Part shown: in pieces, positions 39,931 to 47,486 of the stretch | How positions within the stretch are numbered: position 1 is the stretch's first letter | Layout: each line of letters opens with the position of its first letter | Assembly: GCF_003057745.1 (NCBI RefSeq) | Contig: NZ_QBJD02000001.1 | Location: forward strand, 372,001 to 436,000 | DNA length: 64,000 nucleotides | Source: Enterobacter sp. RIT418 | GTDB lineage: Bacteria > Pseudomonadota > Gammaproteobacteria > Enterobacterales > Enterobacteriaceae | Reading direction: 5' to 3' | Made by a program: the position numbers and the translations under genes | Notes under the pieces: model-generated | What the model saw: the letters and a program-made list of their open reading frames with translations, nothing else | What the model was told of the DNA's origin: nothing | Database searches by the model: none

Positions 39931-40860
39931 TTACTCTGCAACGTACAGGTGTAGCCGCGGAATGATAAGACGCAGCGGCTGCGCCTGGGGCTTATAGCGA
40001 TGCTGAACGTTTTCGGCATCGTAGTTCAGCAGCTCGCCAATATCCGGCACCGCCGCTCCCTGGTCCTCGTCATAGAGCGCAATCAGCGGCGTCGGGCAGG
40101 CATACTGCACCTGCTTTTGTTCCCCGGAATACCAGACGCGAGCGATGGGCTGCACCTTCACGGGACGTTTGATCTTCAGGCGGGCCTGCGGCGGCAGCGA
40201 CGCAATGCTTTGATACTCCTGCTCCAGACGCTCGATCCACTGCTCGCGGGACCACGGCGCTACCGTCCGCGGCGCGCGCAGGCTTTTTTCGAGCAGGGCG
40301 AGAACCTCATTGCGGGTAAAGTTTTTGATGATGTGCTTGTTGGCCCAGCCAAAGCGCAGCGTGGCGGGACGGCGCAGCGTCGTCAGCGTGCGGTAGGCGT
40401 TAAGCGTGATCAGCCCGGGCAGCTGGCGGTGCACCCACTCAAAGCGGGCGGCGGGGGCCAGGCCTGACTCTACGGTCACGATCTTTTCAAATGCGGCTTT
40501 CAGCGCGTTGATATGGGCGATCTGCGCTTCCAGCGACTCCCGCGTCTGCGCATCGGTTTGCAGGCAGATAACGCCGGGCAGGCGCACGGCGGCCTTGCTG
40601 CTGCGGTTTTCCGACTGTTGCTGGATAAACAGATGACGATAGTGCGCAAGCGCCAGCGTCAGCCCGGCGCTGCCGATATGCTGTTTCACTTCAATGGTCG
40701 CCAGCGGATCGTGCTCAGCGCCCTTGACCACGTCGGGCAGGGAAAAAACGCGCGCGGCCAGCAGCCGGCAGCTCTGCAAATGCTCTGACAGGGTGAGCAG
40801 CGCGTGCTCGATTTCCCGGAAGGTGGTGTTCAGCCGCTCGATGAGATCGTAAGTCGCCAT
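39931..40860 (-). CDS. tus: Replication terminus site-binding protein Tus
   Basis: A 309-residue Tus protein that binds Ter sites and blocks replication forks coming from one side. The central DNA-binding region is well conserved, with the segment [11 protein letters not shown], whose His corresponds to His144-type contacts in E. coli Tus, and [16 protein letters not shown]. The start is the ATG at 40860; a longer start is four codons upstream and would lie in the Ter-side leader. The Ter site at 40871-40891 overlaps its promoter, giving autorepression. Confidence 0.95.
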   Translation of the reverse strand: MATYDLIERLNTTFREIEHALLTLSEHLQSCRLLAARVFSLPDVVKGAEHDPLATIEVKQHIGSAGLTLALAHYRHLFIQQQSENRSSKAAVRLPGVICLQTDAQTRESLEAQIAHINALKAAFEKIVTVESGLAPAARFEWVHRQLPGLITLNAYRTLTTLRRPATLRFGWANKHIIKNFTRNEVLALLEKSLRAPRTVAPWSREQWIERLEQEYQSIASLPPQARLKIKRPVKVQPIARVWYSGEQKQVQYACPTPLIALYDEDQGAAVPDIGELLNYDAENVQHRYKPQAQPLRLIIPRLHLYVAE

Positions 40861-40870
40861 AGTGCCTCTC

Positions 40871-40891
40871 ATTAGTTACAACATACTTACG
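40871..40891 (-). other. Ter replication fork barrier site
   Basis: Read on the minus strand, GTAAGTATGTTGTAACTAAT matches the Ter core (AGTATGTTGTAACTA of E. coli TerB). It is 11 nt from the tus start codon. The conserved G-C pair that defines the blocking face points toward higher coordinates, so forks moving from right to left should be stopped. Confidence 0.9.
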
Positions 40892-40933
40892 GTATAGCAC
40901 AGCACGCCGGGTCAGGCCAGCGTGCGGTTAAGG

Positions 40934-42232
40934 TCATGCAGGAACGGGAAGGGGAATGTTGTGGTAGACCGGCCACTGAAAGGTAAAGCATGCGCCGCCA
41001 AGCTCGCTCTCGCCGCAGCGAACGGACCCACCCAGTGCCTGCGCGATGGAATGGACAATCGCCAGCCCAAGGCCGCAGCCGCCCGTGGCGCGGTCGCGGC
41101 TTGGATCAAGGCGCACAAAAGGCTCGAACACCTTCTCGCGCTCCTCGGCGGCAATGCCGGGGCCGTCATCTTCAACCGTCAGCGTGGCCTGGCTTCCCTG
41201 CAGATCTAAACCGATCCGCAGGGTTGTGACACTGTAACGCATGGCGTTGTTGACCAGATTATCCAGGACGCGCTCCATCAGGCGCATATCCAGCGCCCCG
41301 TAATCTCCCGGTGCTAGGGCGGTCAGCAGCGTGCGCTGCGGATTAACGCTTTGAACATCTTCGATGTGGGTGCGTACCCAGGCGGGCAGATCCAGCGTGG
41401 TGAGATTGAGTTCGGTTTGCGGTCGGTCCAGGCGCGCGTAGGTCAACAGCTCTTCTATCAGCGCTTCAAGCTGGCCGATATCGCGATTGAGCGCCAGAGA
41501 CTCCGCCTCGGTAAGGTTCTCGCTCATCTCGAGGCGGTATCGCAGGCGTACCAGCGGGGTACGTAGCTCGTGAGCAATACCGTCAATCAGCTGTTTCTTA
41601 CTGGCAATCAGCGCGTTGATGTTATCCGCCATCTGGTTAAAGGCAATCCCCAGGCGGTCGAAGCTGGACCCGCTGTCGAAATGTATCCGCTCGGCCAGAT
41701 GCCCTTCGCCAAAACGCTGCGCGGCGGATTCCAGCTTCAGCATGTCCTGCCAGTGCGGGCGCATCCAGATGAAGACCGGAAACGCGAGGGAAATGGCGAT
41801 AAACGCCAGCAGCGCCATGTCCAGCAGCCGCATCTGGTGCAAATAGTAGAGATAGGGCACAGGCCCCACGGCCAGCACGTAGTGGCTGCGGGGAATGCGC
41901 TGAATGAAGGTGTACTTCTCGTCAAGCGCCACGATATCGCCGTCGCGCAGGCGCTGCATGGCAGGCGCGTCTAAGTCGAAATCCTTAAGTGGTTCGATAC
42001 GAAGATCGAATGACAGGTTCAAATCCAGCTCTTTCATCGTCCGCGCCCAGTCGTGCGGCGGAATTTCCCGCAGTTCGCTGCGCATCAGGTAGAGCGAACT
42101 TTTCATCAGATCGTCCAGCGACTGCCGGCCCGCGCGCTCGGCGGTGAACTTATAGACCAGCCCGACCAGCATGGTCATCACCAGAAAGCAGACAAACAGC
42201 AGAAGATAAAACTGGACGAACAGCTTTTTCAT
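40934..42232 (-). CDS. rstB: Sensor histidine kinase RstB
   Basis: A 432-residue membrane sensor: two membrane helices (residues about 5-28 and 136-158) bound a short periplasmic domain, followed by HAMP, the phosphoacceptor segment IDGIAHELRTPLVRLRYRLE (His about 224) and an ATPase domain with N, G1 and G2 boxes (NNAMRYS, VEDDGPGI, GCGLGLAIV). It is the partner of RstA. Normally rstB follows rstA directly; here a 1.7 kb hcp-effector-immunity module and a hairpin lie between them, so rstB probably needs its own promoter. Confidence 0.95.
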   Translation of the reverse strand: MKKLFVQFYLLLFVCFLVMTMLVGLVYKFTAERAGRQSLDDLMKSSLYLMRSELREIPPHDWARTMKELDLNLSFDLRIEPLKDFDLDAPAMQRLRDGDIVALDEKYTFIQRIPRSHYVLAVGPVPYLYYLHQMRLLDMALLAFIAISLAFPVFIWMRPHWQDMLKLESAAQRFGEGHLAERIHFDSGSSFDRLGIAFNQMADNINALIASKKQLIDGIAHELRTPLVRLRYRLEMSENLTEAESLALNRDIGQLEALIEELLTYARLDRPQTELNLTTLDLPAWVRTHIEDVQSVNPQRTLLTALAPGDYGALDMRLMERVLDNLVNNAMRYSVTTLRIGLDLQGSQATLTVEDDGPGIAAEEREKVFEPFVRLDPSRDRATGGCGLGLAIVHSIAQALGGSVRCGESELGGACFTFQWPVYHNIPLPVPA

Positions 42233-42298
42233 GGAGTCTCACCGCTCTTTATTAGGACATGACGTAGCATGGGCCGAGGGCTGGTGAATATCCACCAA

Positions 42299-42304
42299 AT
42301 TATG
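42299..42304 (-). promoter_or_regulatory. Possible -10 element for rstB
   Basis: On the minus strand CATAAT (five of six TATAAT bases) lies 67 nt upstream of the rstB start and after the hairpin that closes the inserted module. No good -35 is seen. It is offered only as a candidate for the promoter rstB would now need. Confidence 0.25.
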
Positions 42305-42344
42305 CTTTCACGCAATATGTGGCACGCCGTTTTGCAGGGAGGAA

Positions 42345-42366
42345 AAGGCGAGCACTCTCTCGCCTT
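42345..42366 (-). terminator. Terminator closing the hcp-effector module
   Basis: AAGGCGAG (42345-42352) pairs exactly with CTCGCCTT (42359-42366) around CACTCT, and the minus strand continues CCTTTTCC. It overlaps the stop of the immunity-like gene and lies before rstB. Confidence 0.65.
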
Positions 42367-42818
42367 CAGTTTCCAAATGACTTTGAATGTGCCCGGTTTC
42401 TTTCCGCAACGAGTTCAGCGTAAGCGGCTTCGAGTATCCATAGACAGTTTGCGCCATCGCGCGTTGTCAGCAATGCCATCCGGGTACGGTGGTAGAACGC
42501 ATCAATTTCGGTCCATGTTTTCTCCGCTGGGGGAGTACAAACAATTTCGCTCCCGAGCATATGAGGCCATTTCCCGGCATCAATGGTCCGCAGGGCTTCT
42601 AGCGTAACGCTGGGATTGGTGCCAAGTGCAGCCGCCATTGCATCCTCAAGCAGCAGCGCCTCGCTCGCGTTTGCAACCGCGGCTAACGCGGGCGTCTGAT
42701 TGAGCCACTGTGCATCACCCGCTGTCACGCCGCGTAACGCAACGGGCCAGTTAACCGTGCCAGCAAATACGGGCAGCGTAATCCCTGTGAACAGTAGAAC
42801 AGCCGCCGCGCGCTTCAC
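42366..42818 (-). CDS. Probable periplasmic immunity protein for the Tlde1-like effector
   Basis: A 150-residue protein with a clear cleavable signal peptide (MKRAAAVLLFTGITLPVFAG, cut about residue 19) and two further cysteines (about 119 region SEIVCTPPA and GANCLWIL) that could form a disulfide. It starts with GTG at 42818 and overlaps the effector stop by four bases (GTGA), so the two are translated together. A periplasmic partner coupled to a peptidoglycan-acting T6SS effector is the classic immunity arrangement (Tldi1 for Tlde1). Family membership rests on position, export signal and coupling; I do not recognise the sequence itself. Confidence 0.65.
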   Translation of the reverse strand: MKRAAAVLLFTGITLPVFAGTVNWPVALRGVTAGDAQWLNQTPALAAVANASEALLLEDAMAAALGTNPSVTLEALRTIDAGKWPHMLGSEIVCTPPAEKTWTEIDAFYHRTRMALLTTRDGANCLWILEAAYAELVAERNRAHSKSFGN

Positions 42819-43171
42819 CTCACCACCTCTAACTCACCGCCTTCGCGGAGGATTTTCCTGCGCGTTTTCAATGAGAGAATAATGCACCCTGCTGAAGCAT
42901 AACCCGCCGGTCCCGTTATGTGTTCACCATGTATGCGAAACGCTGAACGCCCGAAAGTGTCACCCGACGTTTGTTCAAGAATAATGGTCACAGGCCCCAC
43001 GGAGTTTGAATGCCCCGCAATTTTATACGTGCCGCGCGGTAGCGGACCAAGTCCCTTGACGTGCTGTCTGTCAGGATTATTTTTATTCGTCAGGGCACCC
43101 GAGTAGCCGGTTTTTATCAGCGTACCGTCTTTGTATATTTTCCCGGTTGACTGCTCATATTTCCATGCCAT
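42815..43171 (-). CDS. DUF2778/Tlde1-like T6SS effector with L,D-transpeptidase fold
   Basis: A 118-residue protein without signal peptide, beginning MAWKYEQSTGKIYKDG, typical of the DUF2778 family. It carries the L,D-transpeptidase-type catalytic pattern RIHGEHITGP followed by YASAGCI: His81 or His84, Ser93 and nucleophile Cys96. Tlde1 of Salmonella, the founding member, is injected by type VI secretion and attacks peptidoglycan tetrapeptides or swaps D-amino acids in the target periplasm. The gene lies 12 nt after an Hcp gene and overlaps a signal-peptide protein. Lack of an export signal fits delivery through Hcp. Which His is catalytic is uncertain. Confidence 0.8.
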   Translation of the reverse strand: MAWKYEQSTGKIYKDGTLIKTGYSGALTNKNNPDRQHVKGLGPLPRGTYKIAGHSNSVGPVTIILEQTSGDTFGRSAFRIHGEHITGPAGYASAGCIILSLKTRRKILREGGELEVVR

Positions 43172-43183
43172 TACATTTATTCC

Positions 43184-43674
43184 TTATGCAGTTACGCGGA
43201 CGTTCCATCCGTCCCGGTGTATTATATTTCCATCGGCATAGCGCCAGGTGATTTTTTCGTAAAGCATCTCAATAAGCTCTATGTGTCCATGCTTCTCATT
43301 GCTGGCGTCTTTAATATCCAGCATCAAAGGACATACGCTAATGATTTTTACCCCTTCCATATATGTTGAGAAGTATTCGACTTCCTGCCCGGCATCGTTG
43401 ATCTTATAAAATCTCACTTCTGCAGATTCGAGACGCTGACCAGTCGCAACGGCTTTATACAGATAAGGGCTCGATGCATCGATCTCTTTATAAAAGAGAA
43501 GGGCGAATGCGCTCGCAGGCCTGTTGCCTTGCCGCTATGCATGTCTGTGGGCTGCATAACACCATGATTTATGCCGATTATTTCAATGGCGCCTTCTCTT
43601 CCTTTCACCGCCACCGAACCCTGGATGGGCATACCGCCCTCATCCTTTAGCCATAAGTAGGCTGGAATTGCCAT
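43184..43674 (-). pseudogene. hcp: Hcp-type T6SS tube protein gene, frameshifted
   Basis: The first 60 codons from the ATG at 43674 (MAIPAYLWLKDEGG, then the GSVAVKGREG and GKATGLRAHSPFSF blocks) and the remaining part (YKEIDASSPYLYKAV, GQEVEYF, KITWRYADGNIIH) are both plainly Hcp but lie in different frames. One missing base in the T run complementary to 43492-43495 explains it; restoring one T gives about 163 residues, the normal Hcp length. AAAGGAG precedes the ATG. Hcp forms the T6SS inner tube and carries small effectors. No other T6SS gene is in the window. A sequencing error in the homopolymer cannot be excluded. Confidence 0.85.
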
Positions 43675-43976
43675 GTTAACTCCTTTTAATATTTCCTCAT
43701 AATATGCGCGAATATTAATAAGTGATCGGTAAGAGAAGATATTAGGCAGGAAGTGCTATATGTAATATATCCCATGGCATGCGAGAAAGATTTTTTATTT
43801 TGATGTTGTAATATACATTCCTTAATGTCTCGATTAATAAGGGGGCGCGTTATGATAAGATGTATTAGGAAACCTTGTTGAAAAATTCAAAATTTATTTC
43901 GGAAATATTTAACGCCTGCAGTACCTCTCGGTATTTTCAGGCGTATTTAAGCACTATTATGCAGATTGCAACGCAA
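43675..43976. other. AT-rich gap between hcp and rstA
   Basis: About 300 nt without a credible gene, clearly more AT-rich than the flanks. It must hold the hcp promoter and the rstA terminator. It includes the near-palindrome TAATATGCGCGAATATTA at 43700-43717 (one mismatch per arm), about 26 nt upstream of the hcp start. AT-richness is consistent with H-NS binding and acquisition. Confidence 0.5.
43912..43944 (-). terminator. Hairpin after rstA
   Basis: ACGCCTG (43912-43918) and CAGGCGT (43938-43944), with inner TACC/GGTA pairing, form a stem 33 nt past the rstA stop on the minus strand. The T run is poor. If active, it separates rstA from the downstream module and rstB. Confidence 0.5.
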
Positions 43977-44693
43977 TCAGGTTTCCCAGGCGTGCGGCGC
44001 AAACAGGTAGCCTTTGTTACGCACGGTCTTAATGCGATACGGTTCCGTTGCATTATCCAGCAGCTTCTTGCGCAGGCGCGAAATGGCAACGTCCACGCTG
44101 CGGTCCATTCCATCGTAGCTTACGCCGCGCAGGTTTTTCAGCAGGGCGTCACGATCCATGATTTGCCCGGCGTGCGTGGCCAGCTCCCACAGCAGGTCGA
44201 AATCTGCCGTTGAGAGCGCGACGGGCTCGCCGGAAAGCATCACCTGGCGGTTAACCGGATCGATAGAAAGGGTGCCGAAACGCATCGCTTTATGCGGCGT
44301 CAAAGAAGAAGGCGCAGGCTCGTGTTCATTGCTGGCGCGCTGGCGCAGGTGCAAGCGCAGGCGTGCCAGCAGCACGGCGGGAGGCGTGGTTTTGAGGATA
44401 TAATCATTTGCCCCCATCTCCAGCGAAAGAATGTGGTTCATATCGCTGTCCAGCGAGGTTAACAGCACGATCGGGCCGTGCCACTGTGCCCGCAGGTCCC
44501 GGCAGAGCGTCATCCCGTCTTTACCGGGCAGCATGATATCCAGCAGCACCAGATCCGGGTTTTCGCGCATGACCACCTCTTCTGCGCGATCGCCGCGAGG
44601 CTCAACAATAACGTCCATATCGTGTTTGCCGAGATAGGCAGCAATCAGTTGCCCAACCTCTGGCTCATCTTCCACATAAACAATCTTATTCAT
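43977..44693 (-). CDS. rstA: Response regulator RstA
   Basis: A 238-residue OmpR/PhoB-type regulator. The receiver domain (residues about 1-115) has the acidic pair near residue 9, phospho-acceptor Asp in VLLDIMLPGKDG (about 52), Thr in LLTSLD and Lys in YILKTTPP. A winged-helix domain follows (about 135-232). The ATG at 44693 gives the E. coli-like start MNKIVYVEDEPEVGQL. In E. coli it is PhoP-activated and affects acid, capsule and csgD-linked genes. A clear PhoP box was not found by eye. Its partner rstB is 1.7 kb downstream. Confidence 0.95.
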   Translation of the reverse strand: MNKIVYVEDEPEVGQLIAAYLGKHDMDVIVEPRGDRAEEVVMRENPDLVLLDIMLPGKDGMTLCRDLRAQWHGPIVLLTSLDSDMNHILSLEMGANDYILKTTPPAVLLARLRLHLRQRASNEHEPAPSSLTPHKAMRFGTLSIDPVNRQVMLSGEPVALSTADFDLLWELATHAGQIMDRDALLKNLRGVSYDGMDRSVDVAISRLRKKLLDNATEPYRIKTVRNKGYLFAPHAWET

Positions 44694-44821
44694 ACAGCGT
44701 CTGTTATGGCGAAAAATGCCAACATACACCGCAGAACCTTAACCTTCCATTAATCTTTCAAAATTAACGCCGGTTCCGCTATGCTGCGTTTTATTGTTAC
44801 TCGAATGTTATAGGGAAAGCG

Positions 44822-45157
44822 ATGGGACTGCTGCTCAAAGCCGCGCTGGGAGCGCTGGTGGTGTTGCTGATTGGCGTGCTGACGAAAACGAAGAATTACT
44901 ATATTGCCGGACTTATCCCGCTGTTTCCGACCTTTGCGCTGATTGCGCATTACATCGTGGCGTCAGAGCGCGGCATCGAGGCCCTGCGCGCCACCATCGT
45001 GTTCGGCATGTGGTCGATTATTCCCTACTTTTTGTATCTCCTGTCGCTGTGGTATTTCACCGGCGTGATGCGGCTGCCGCTTGCCTTGGGCGGCGCCGTG
45101 GTCTGCTGGAGCCTCAGCGCCTGGGTCTTAATCTTCTTCTGGAGCCGATTCCACTAG
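44822..45157 (+). CDS. ydgC: GlpM-family inner-membrane protein YdgC
   Basis: A 111-residue protein with four predicted membrane helices (roughly residues 3-22, 27-47, 57-80 and 86-107), nearly identical to E. coli YdgC and in the GlpM family named from Pseudomonas alginate work. The function is unknown. It is divergent from rstA. Its 3' end overlaps the 3' end of folM by four bases. Confidence 0.9.
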   Translation: MGLLLKAALGALVVLLIGVLTKTKNYYIAGLIPLFPTFALIAHYIVASERGIEALRATIVFGMWSIIPYFLYLLSLWYFTGVMRLPLALGGAVVCWSLSAWVLIFFWSRFH

Positions 45158-45876
45158 CGCAGCGGGCGCCCGCCATCCACGGCAAAGGTTCTGCCAGTGA
45201 CATAACAGCTGGTGAGCAGGTAGTCGATCAGGTCGATCACCTCTTTTTCGCCGGGCGCGATCTTCATCAGCGATTTATTGAGCGCCTGCTGACGGTACTC
45301 CGCGTCATCGCCTTCGTTAAACAGAATCATCGCCGGGGCAATGGCGTTCACCTTAACCTCCGGAGCCAGCTTGCGGGCAAACGAGCGGGTCATATTATCC
45401 AGCGCGGCTTTGCTGGCCGCGTAGGCAATATGCTTGTCGCTCCCGCGCTCCACGACATAATCCGTAAAATGAATAATATCTCCGGCCGCGTGCCCGTGGC
45501 CGCGCAGCAGTTCCTGCAGAGCATGGTTGAGCAAATAAGGGGCGTTGACGTGGATTTGCAGCATGCAGGAGAGCGTTTCGCCGAGCGGCGTGCCGGGCGT
45601 TTCTGCCTGCCATGCGCTGGCATTGTGAACGATCGCCCGCAGCCCGCCGGTTTCAGCTTTTACCTGCTCGGCAAAGCGTAGAATGCCTTCGTCCGTGGAA
45701 AAATCGGCCTGAATACAGACGGCGCCCGCTTTGCGTAGCCCCTCAATGGAAGGGTATTCGTTACGATAGCTGACGATAACCGGATGGCGGAGGTTGAGGA
45801 AGTGATGGGCGAGGGCGAGGCCGATGCGTCGGCCTCCTCCGGTAATCAAAATTGGGCGTTGCTGTGCGTTTCCCAT
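45154..45876 (-). CDS. folM: Dihydromonapterin reductase / alternative dihydrofolate reductase FolM
   Basis: A 240-residue short-chain dehydrogenase. The NADPH glycine motif is ITGGGRRIGLALA (residues about 10-22) and the catalytic Tyr-Lys is in the YAASKAALDN segment (about 150-160). It reduces dihydromonapterin to tetrahydromonapterin and has weak dihydrofolate reductase activity. Two adjacent ATGs exist; the second (45876) has better spacing from AAGGAG and gives the usual length. It is convergent with ydgC, overlapping by 4 nt. Confidence 0.93.
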   Translation of the reverse strand: MGNAQQRPILITGGGRRIGLALAHHFLNLRHPVIVSYRNEYPSIEGLRKAGAVCIQADFSTDEGILRFAEQVKAETGGLRAIVHNASAWQAETPGTPLGETLSCMLQIHVNAPYLLNHALQELLRGHGHAAGDIIHFTDYVVERGSDKHIAYAASKAALDNMTRSFARKLAPEVKVNAIAPAMILFNEGDDAEYRQQALNKSLMKIAPGEKEVIDLIDYLLTSCYVTGRTFAVDGGRPLR

Positions 45877-45914
45877 CATTTTCTCCTTTCAGTTCAACAA
45901 TGGGAAAGGTTTGA

Positions 45915-47297
45915 TTATCCCATTAACATCCACGTTGCCGGCACGGCCGCGACCAGTAGCAATCCAATCAACGCCATTTCGCGGCGCTTCAGCGCGTTTT
46001 CCAGCTGGTGGGTACGACGCGCGTAGATAAACACCAGCAGGCCGGGCGCGTACAACACCACAGACAGCAGCAGGTGCATCGGACCGGAAGCATATAACAA
46101 CCATAGCCCGTAAATGCAGGCACCGACACCGACAACATAGTGTGCCGGTCGGGTAGCGATTTTTAACAGATATGCGCCGACGAGGAAATAGGGTACCAGA
46201 ATCATTTCGGACGCGATGGTCAGCAGGATGTTGTAGTCCGAACCTGTGAGCCAGATCAGCACCAGGCAGACCTGCACGCTAATGTTGGTCAGCCACAGCG
46301 ACGCCGAAGGCGCATTGTTTTTATTCTGGCGCGCGAACAGGCGCGGAAACGCCCGGTGCGTGGCGGCCAGGAACGGTACTTCTGCCGCCATGATCGTCCA
46401 GCTCAGGTAAGCGCCGCATACGGAGACGATCAGCCCAGCGGCAATCACCACGTCACCCCATGGACCAAGCATTTTCACCATCAGCCCGGCCATTGACGGG
46501 TTACGCATCTCCGCAAGCTCAGGACGTGCGACCACGCCGAGCGAGAGCAGCGTGACCAGCAGATAAACGCCCAGCGCCGCTAAAACGGCCAGCAGCGTGG
46601 CGCGTCCTACGTCGCGCTTGTTGCGCGCGCGGGCGGAAACCACCACCGCGCCTTCCACGCCGATAAACACCCACAGCGTGATCAGCATGGTGTTTTTCAC
46701 CTGTTCCCAGACGGGAACGCCTAGCGCGAGGCCGGTGAAGTCAAGGTTGAAGACGTCCAGACGAAAGGCGATAAACGCCAGCACGATGAACAGGCCCAGC
46801 GGCACCAGCTTGGCGAGCGTCGCCACGAGGTTGATGCTGGCTGCGGTCTGAACGCCGCGCAGAATAAGCAGATGGACAATCCACAGCAGCACCGATGCGC
46901 CCACGATGGACTGCCAGGTGTTACCGTCGCCGAAAATACGCAGCTCGGGCGTGTCGGTAAAGAAACTGAGCGCCGAGAAGACGATCACCAGATACGATAC
47001 GTTGGCGATCACCGCACACAGCCAGTAGCCCCAGGCGGAGCAGAAGCCAATCAGCTCGCCGAAGCCCGCGCGCGCGTAGGTGAAAATGCCGCCGTCAAGA
47101 TCGGGGCGAATGCGCGTTAACAGCAGCATCGCAAAGGCCAGCAGCAGGATCCCCACGCCGGTAATGCCCCAGCCAATCAGCAGCGCGGCAGGGCTGGCGA
47201 CCGCCGCCATGTTCTGCGGCAAACTGAATACGCCCGCGCCCAGCATTGAGCTTAAAACGAGTGCAGTCAAAGCACTCAGGCCAAGTTTCTTTTCCAT
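45915..47297 (-). CDS. ydgI: APC-family amino acid antiporter YdgI (ArcD-like)
   Basis: A 460-residue basic amino acid/polyamine antiporter-type protein with about 12 membrane helices, including the family's SSMLGAGVFSLP unwound helix near residues 16-27 and a conserved GGIFTYAR segment. It resembles arginine/ornithine antiporters, but the transported pair is unproven. It lies 38 nt upstream of folM on the same strand, so the two may be co-transcribed. Confidence 0.88.
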   Translation of the reverse strand: MEKKLGLSALTALVLSSMLGAGVFSLPQNMAAVASPAALLIGWGITGVGILLLAFAMLLLTRIRPDLDGGIFTYARAGFGELIGFCSAWGYWLCAVIANVSYLVIVFSALSFFTDTPELRIFGDGNTWQSIVGASVLLWIVHLLILRGVQTAASINLVATLAKLVPLGLFIVLAFIAFRLDVFNLDFTGLALGVPVWEQVKNTMLITLWVFIGVEGAVVVSARARNKRDVGRATLLAVLAALGVYLLVTLLSLGVVARPELAEMRNPSMAGLMVKMLGPWGDVVIAAGLIVSVCGAYLSWTIMAAEVPFLAATHRAFPRLFARQNKNNAPSASLWLTNISVQVCLVLIWLTGSDYNILLTIASEMILVPYFLVGAYLLKIATRPAHYVVGVGACIYGLWLLYASGPMHLLLSVVLYAPGLLVFIYARRTHQLENALKRREMALIGLLLVAAVPATWMLMG

Positions 47298-47442
47298 TGG
47301 CTTCCTGTTATGAAAGGTCGAAATCCAGAATAATTATTTCGCACAGGCGCATAAAAATGGTGGATCACACTAAGGCGCGGAATTTTACGGAGAGTCGTGA
47401 AGGCATGCAATGATGTGCAACAGAAATTCACATAAAAGTGAC

Positions 47443-47471
47443 AAAAAAAGGGGCAGCATAGCGCTACCCCT
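47443..47471 (-). terminator. Terminator after ydgH
   Basis: On the minus strand GGGGTAGC and GCTGCCCC form an 8-bp stem (one G-U wobble) around GCTAT, followed by seven T. It is 15 nt past the ydgH stop. Confidence 0.85.
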
Positions 47472-47486
47472 GAAGTAAACGACTCG

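Noticed and set aside
42269..42607. 112-codon plus-strand reading opposite the immunity-like gene
   Set aside because: Overlaps the immunity gene and the module terminator on the other strand. It has no ribosome site and no recognisable fold.
43480..43500. Programmed -1 frameshifting to produce full Hcp
   Set aside because: The site lacks a standard X-XXY-YYZ slippery heptamer and no stimulatory structure is obvious. Hcp genes are not known to use recoding, so a deletion or sequencing error is more likely.
43875..44213. 112-codon plus-strand reading across the rstA 3' end
   Set aside because: More than half lies antisense to the conserved rstA winged-helix domain. No family features are seen.
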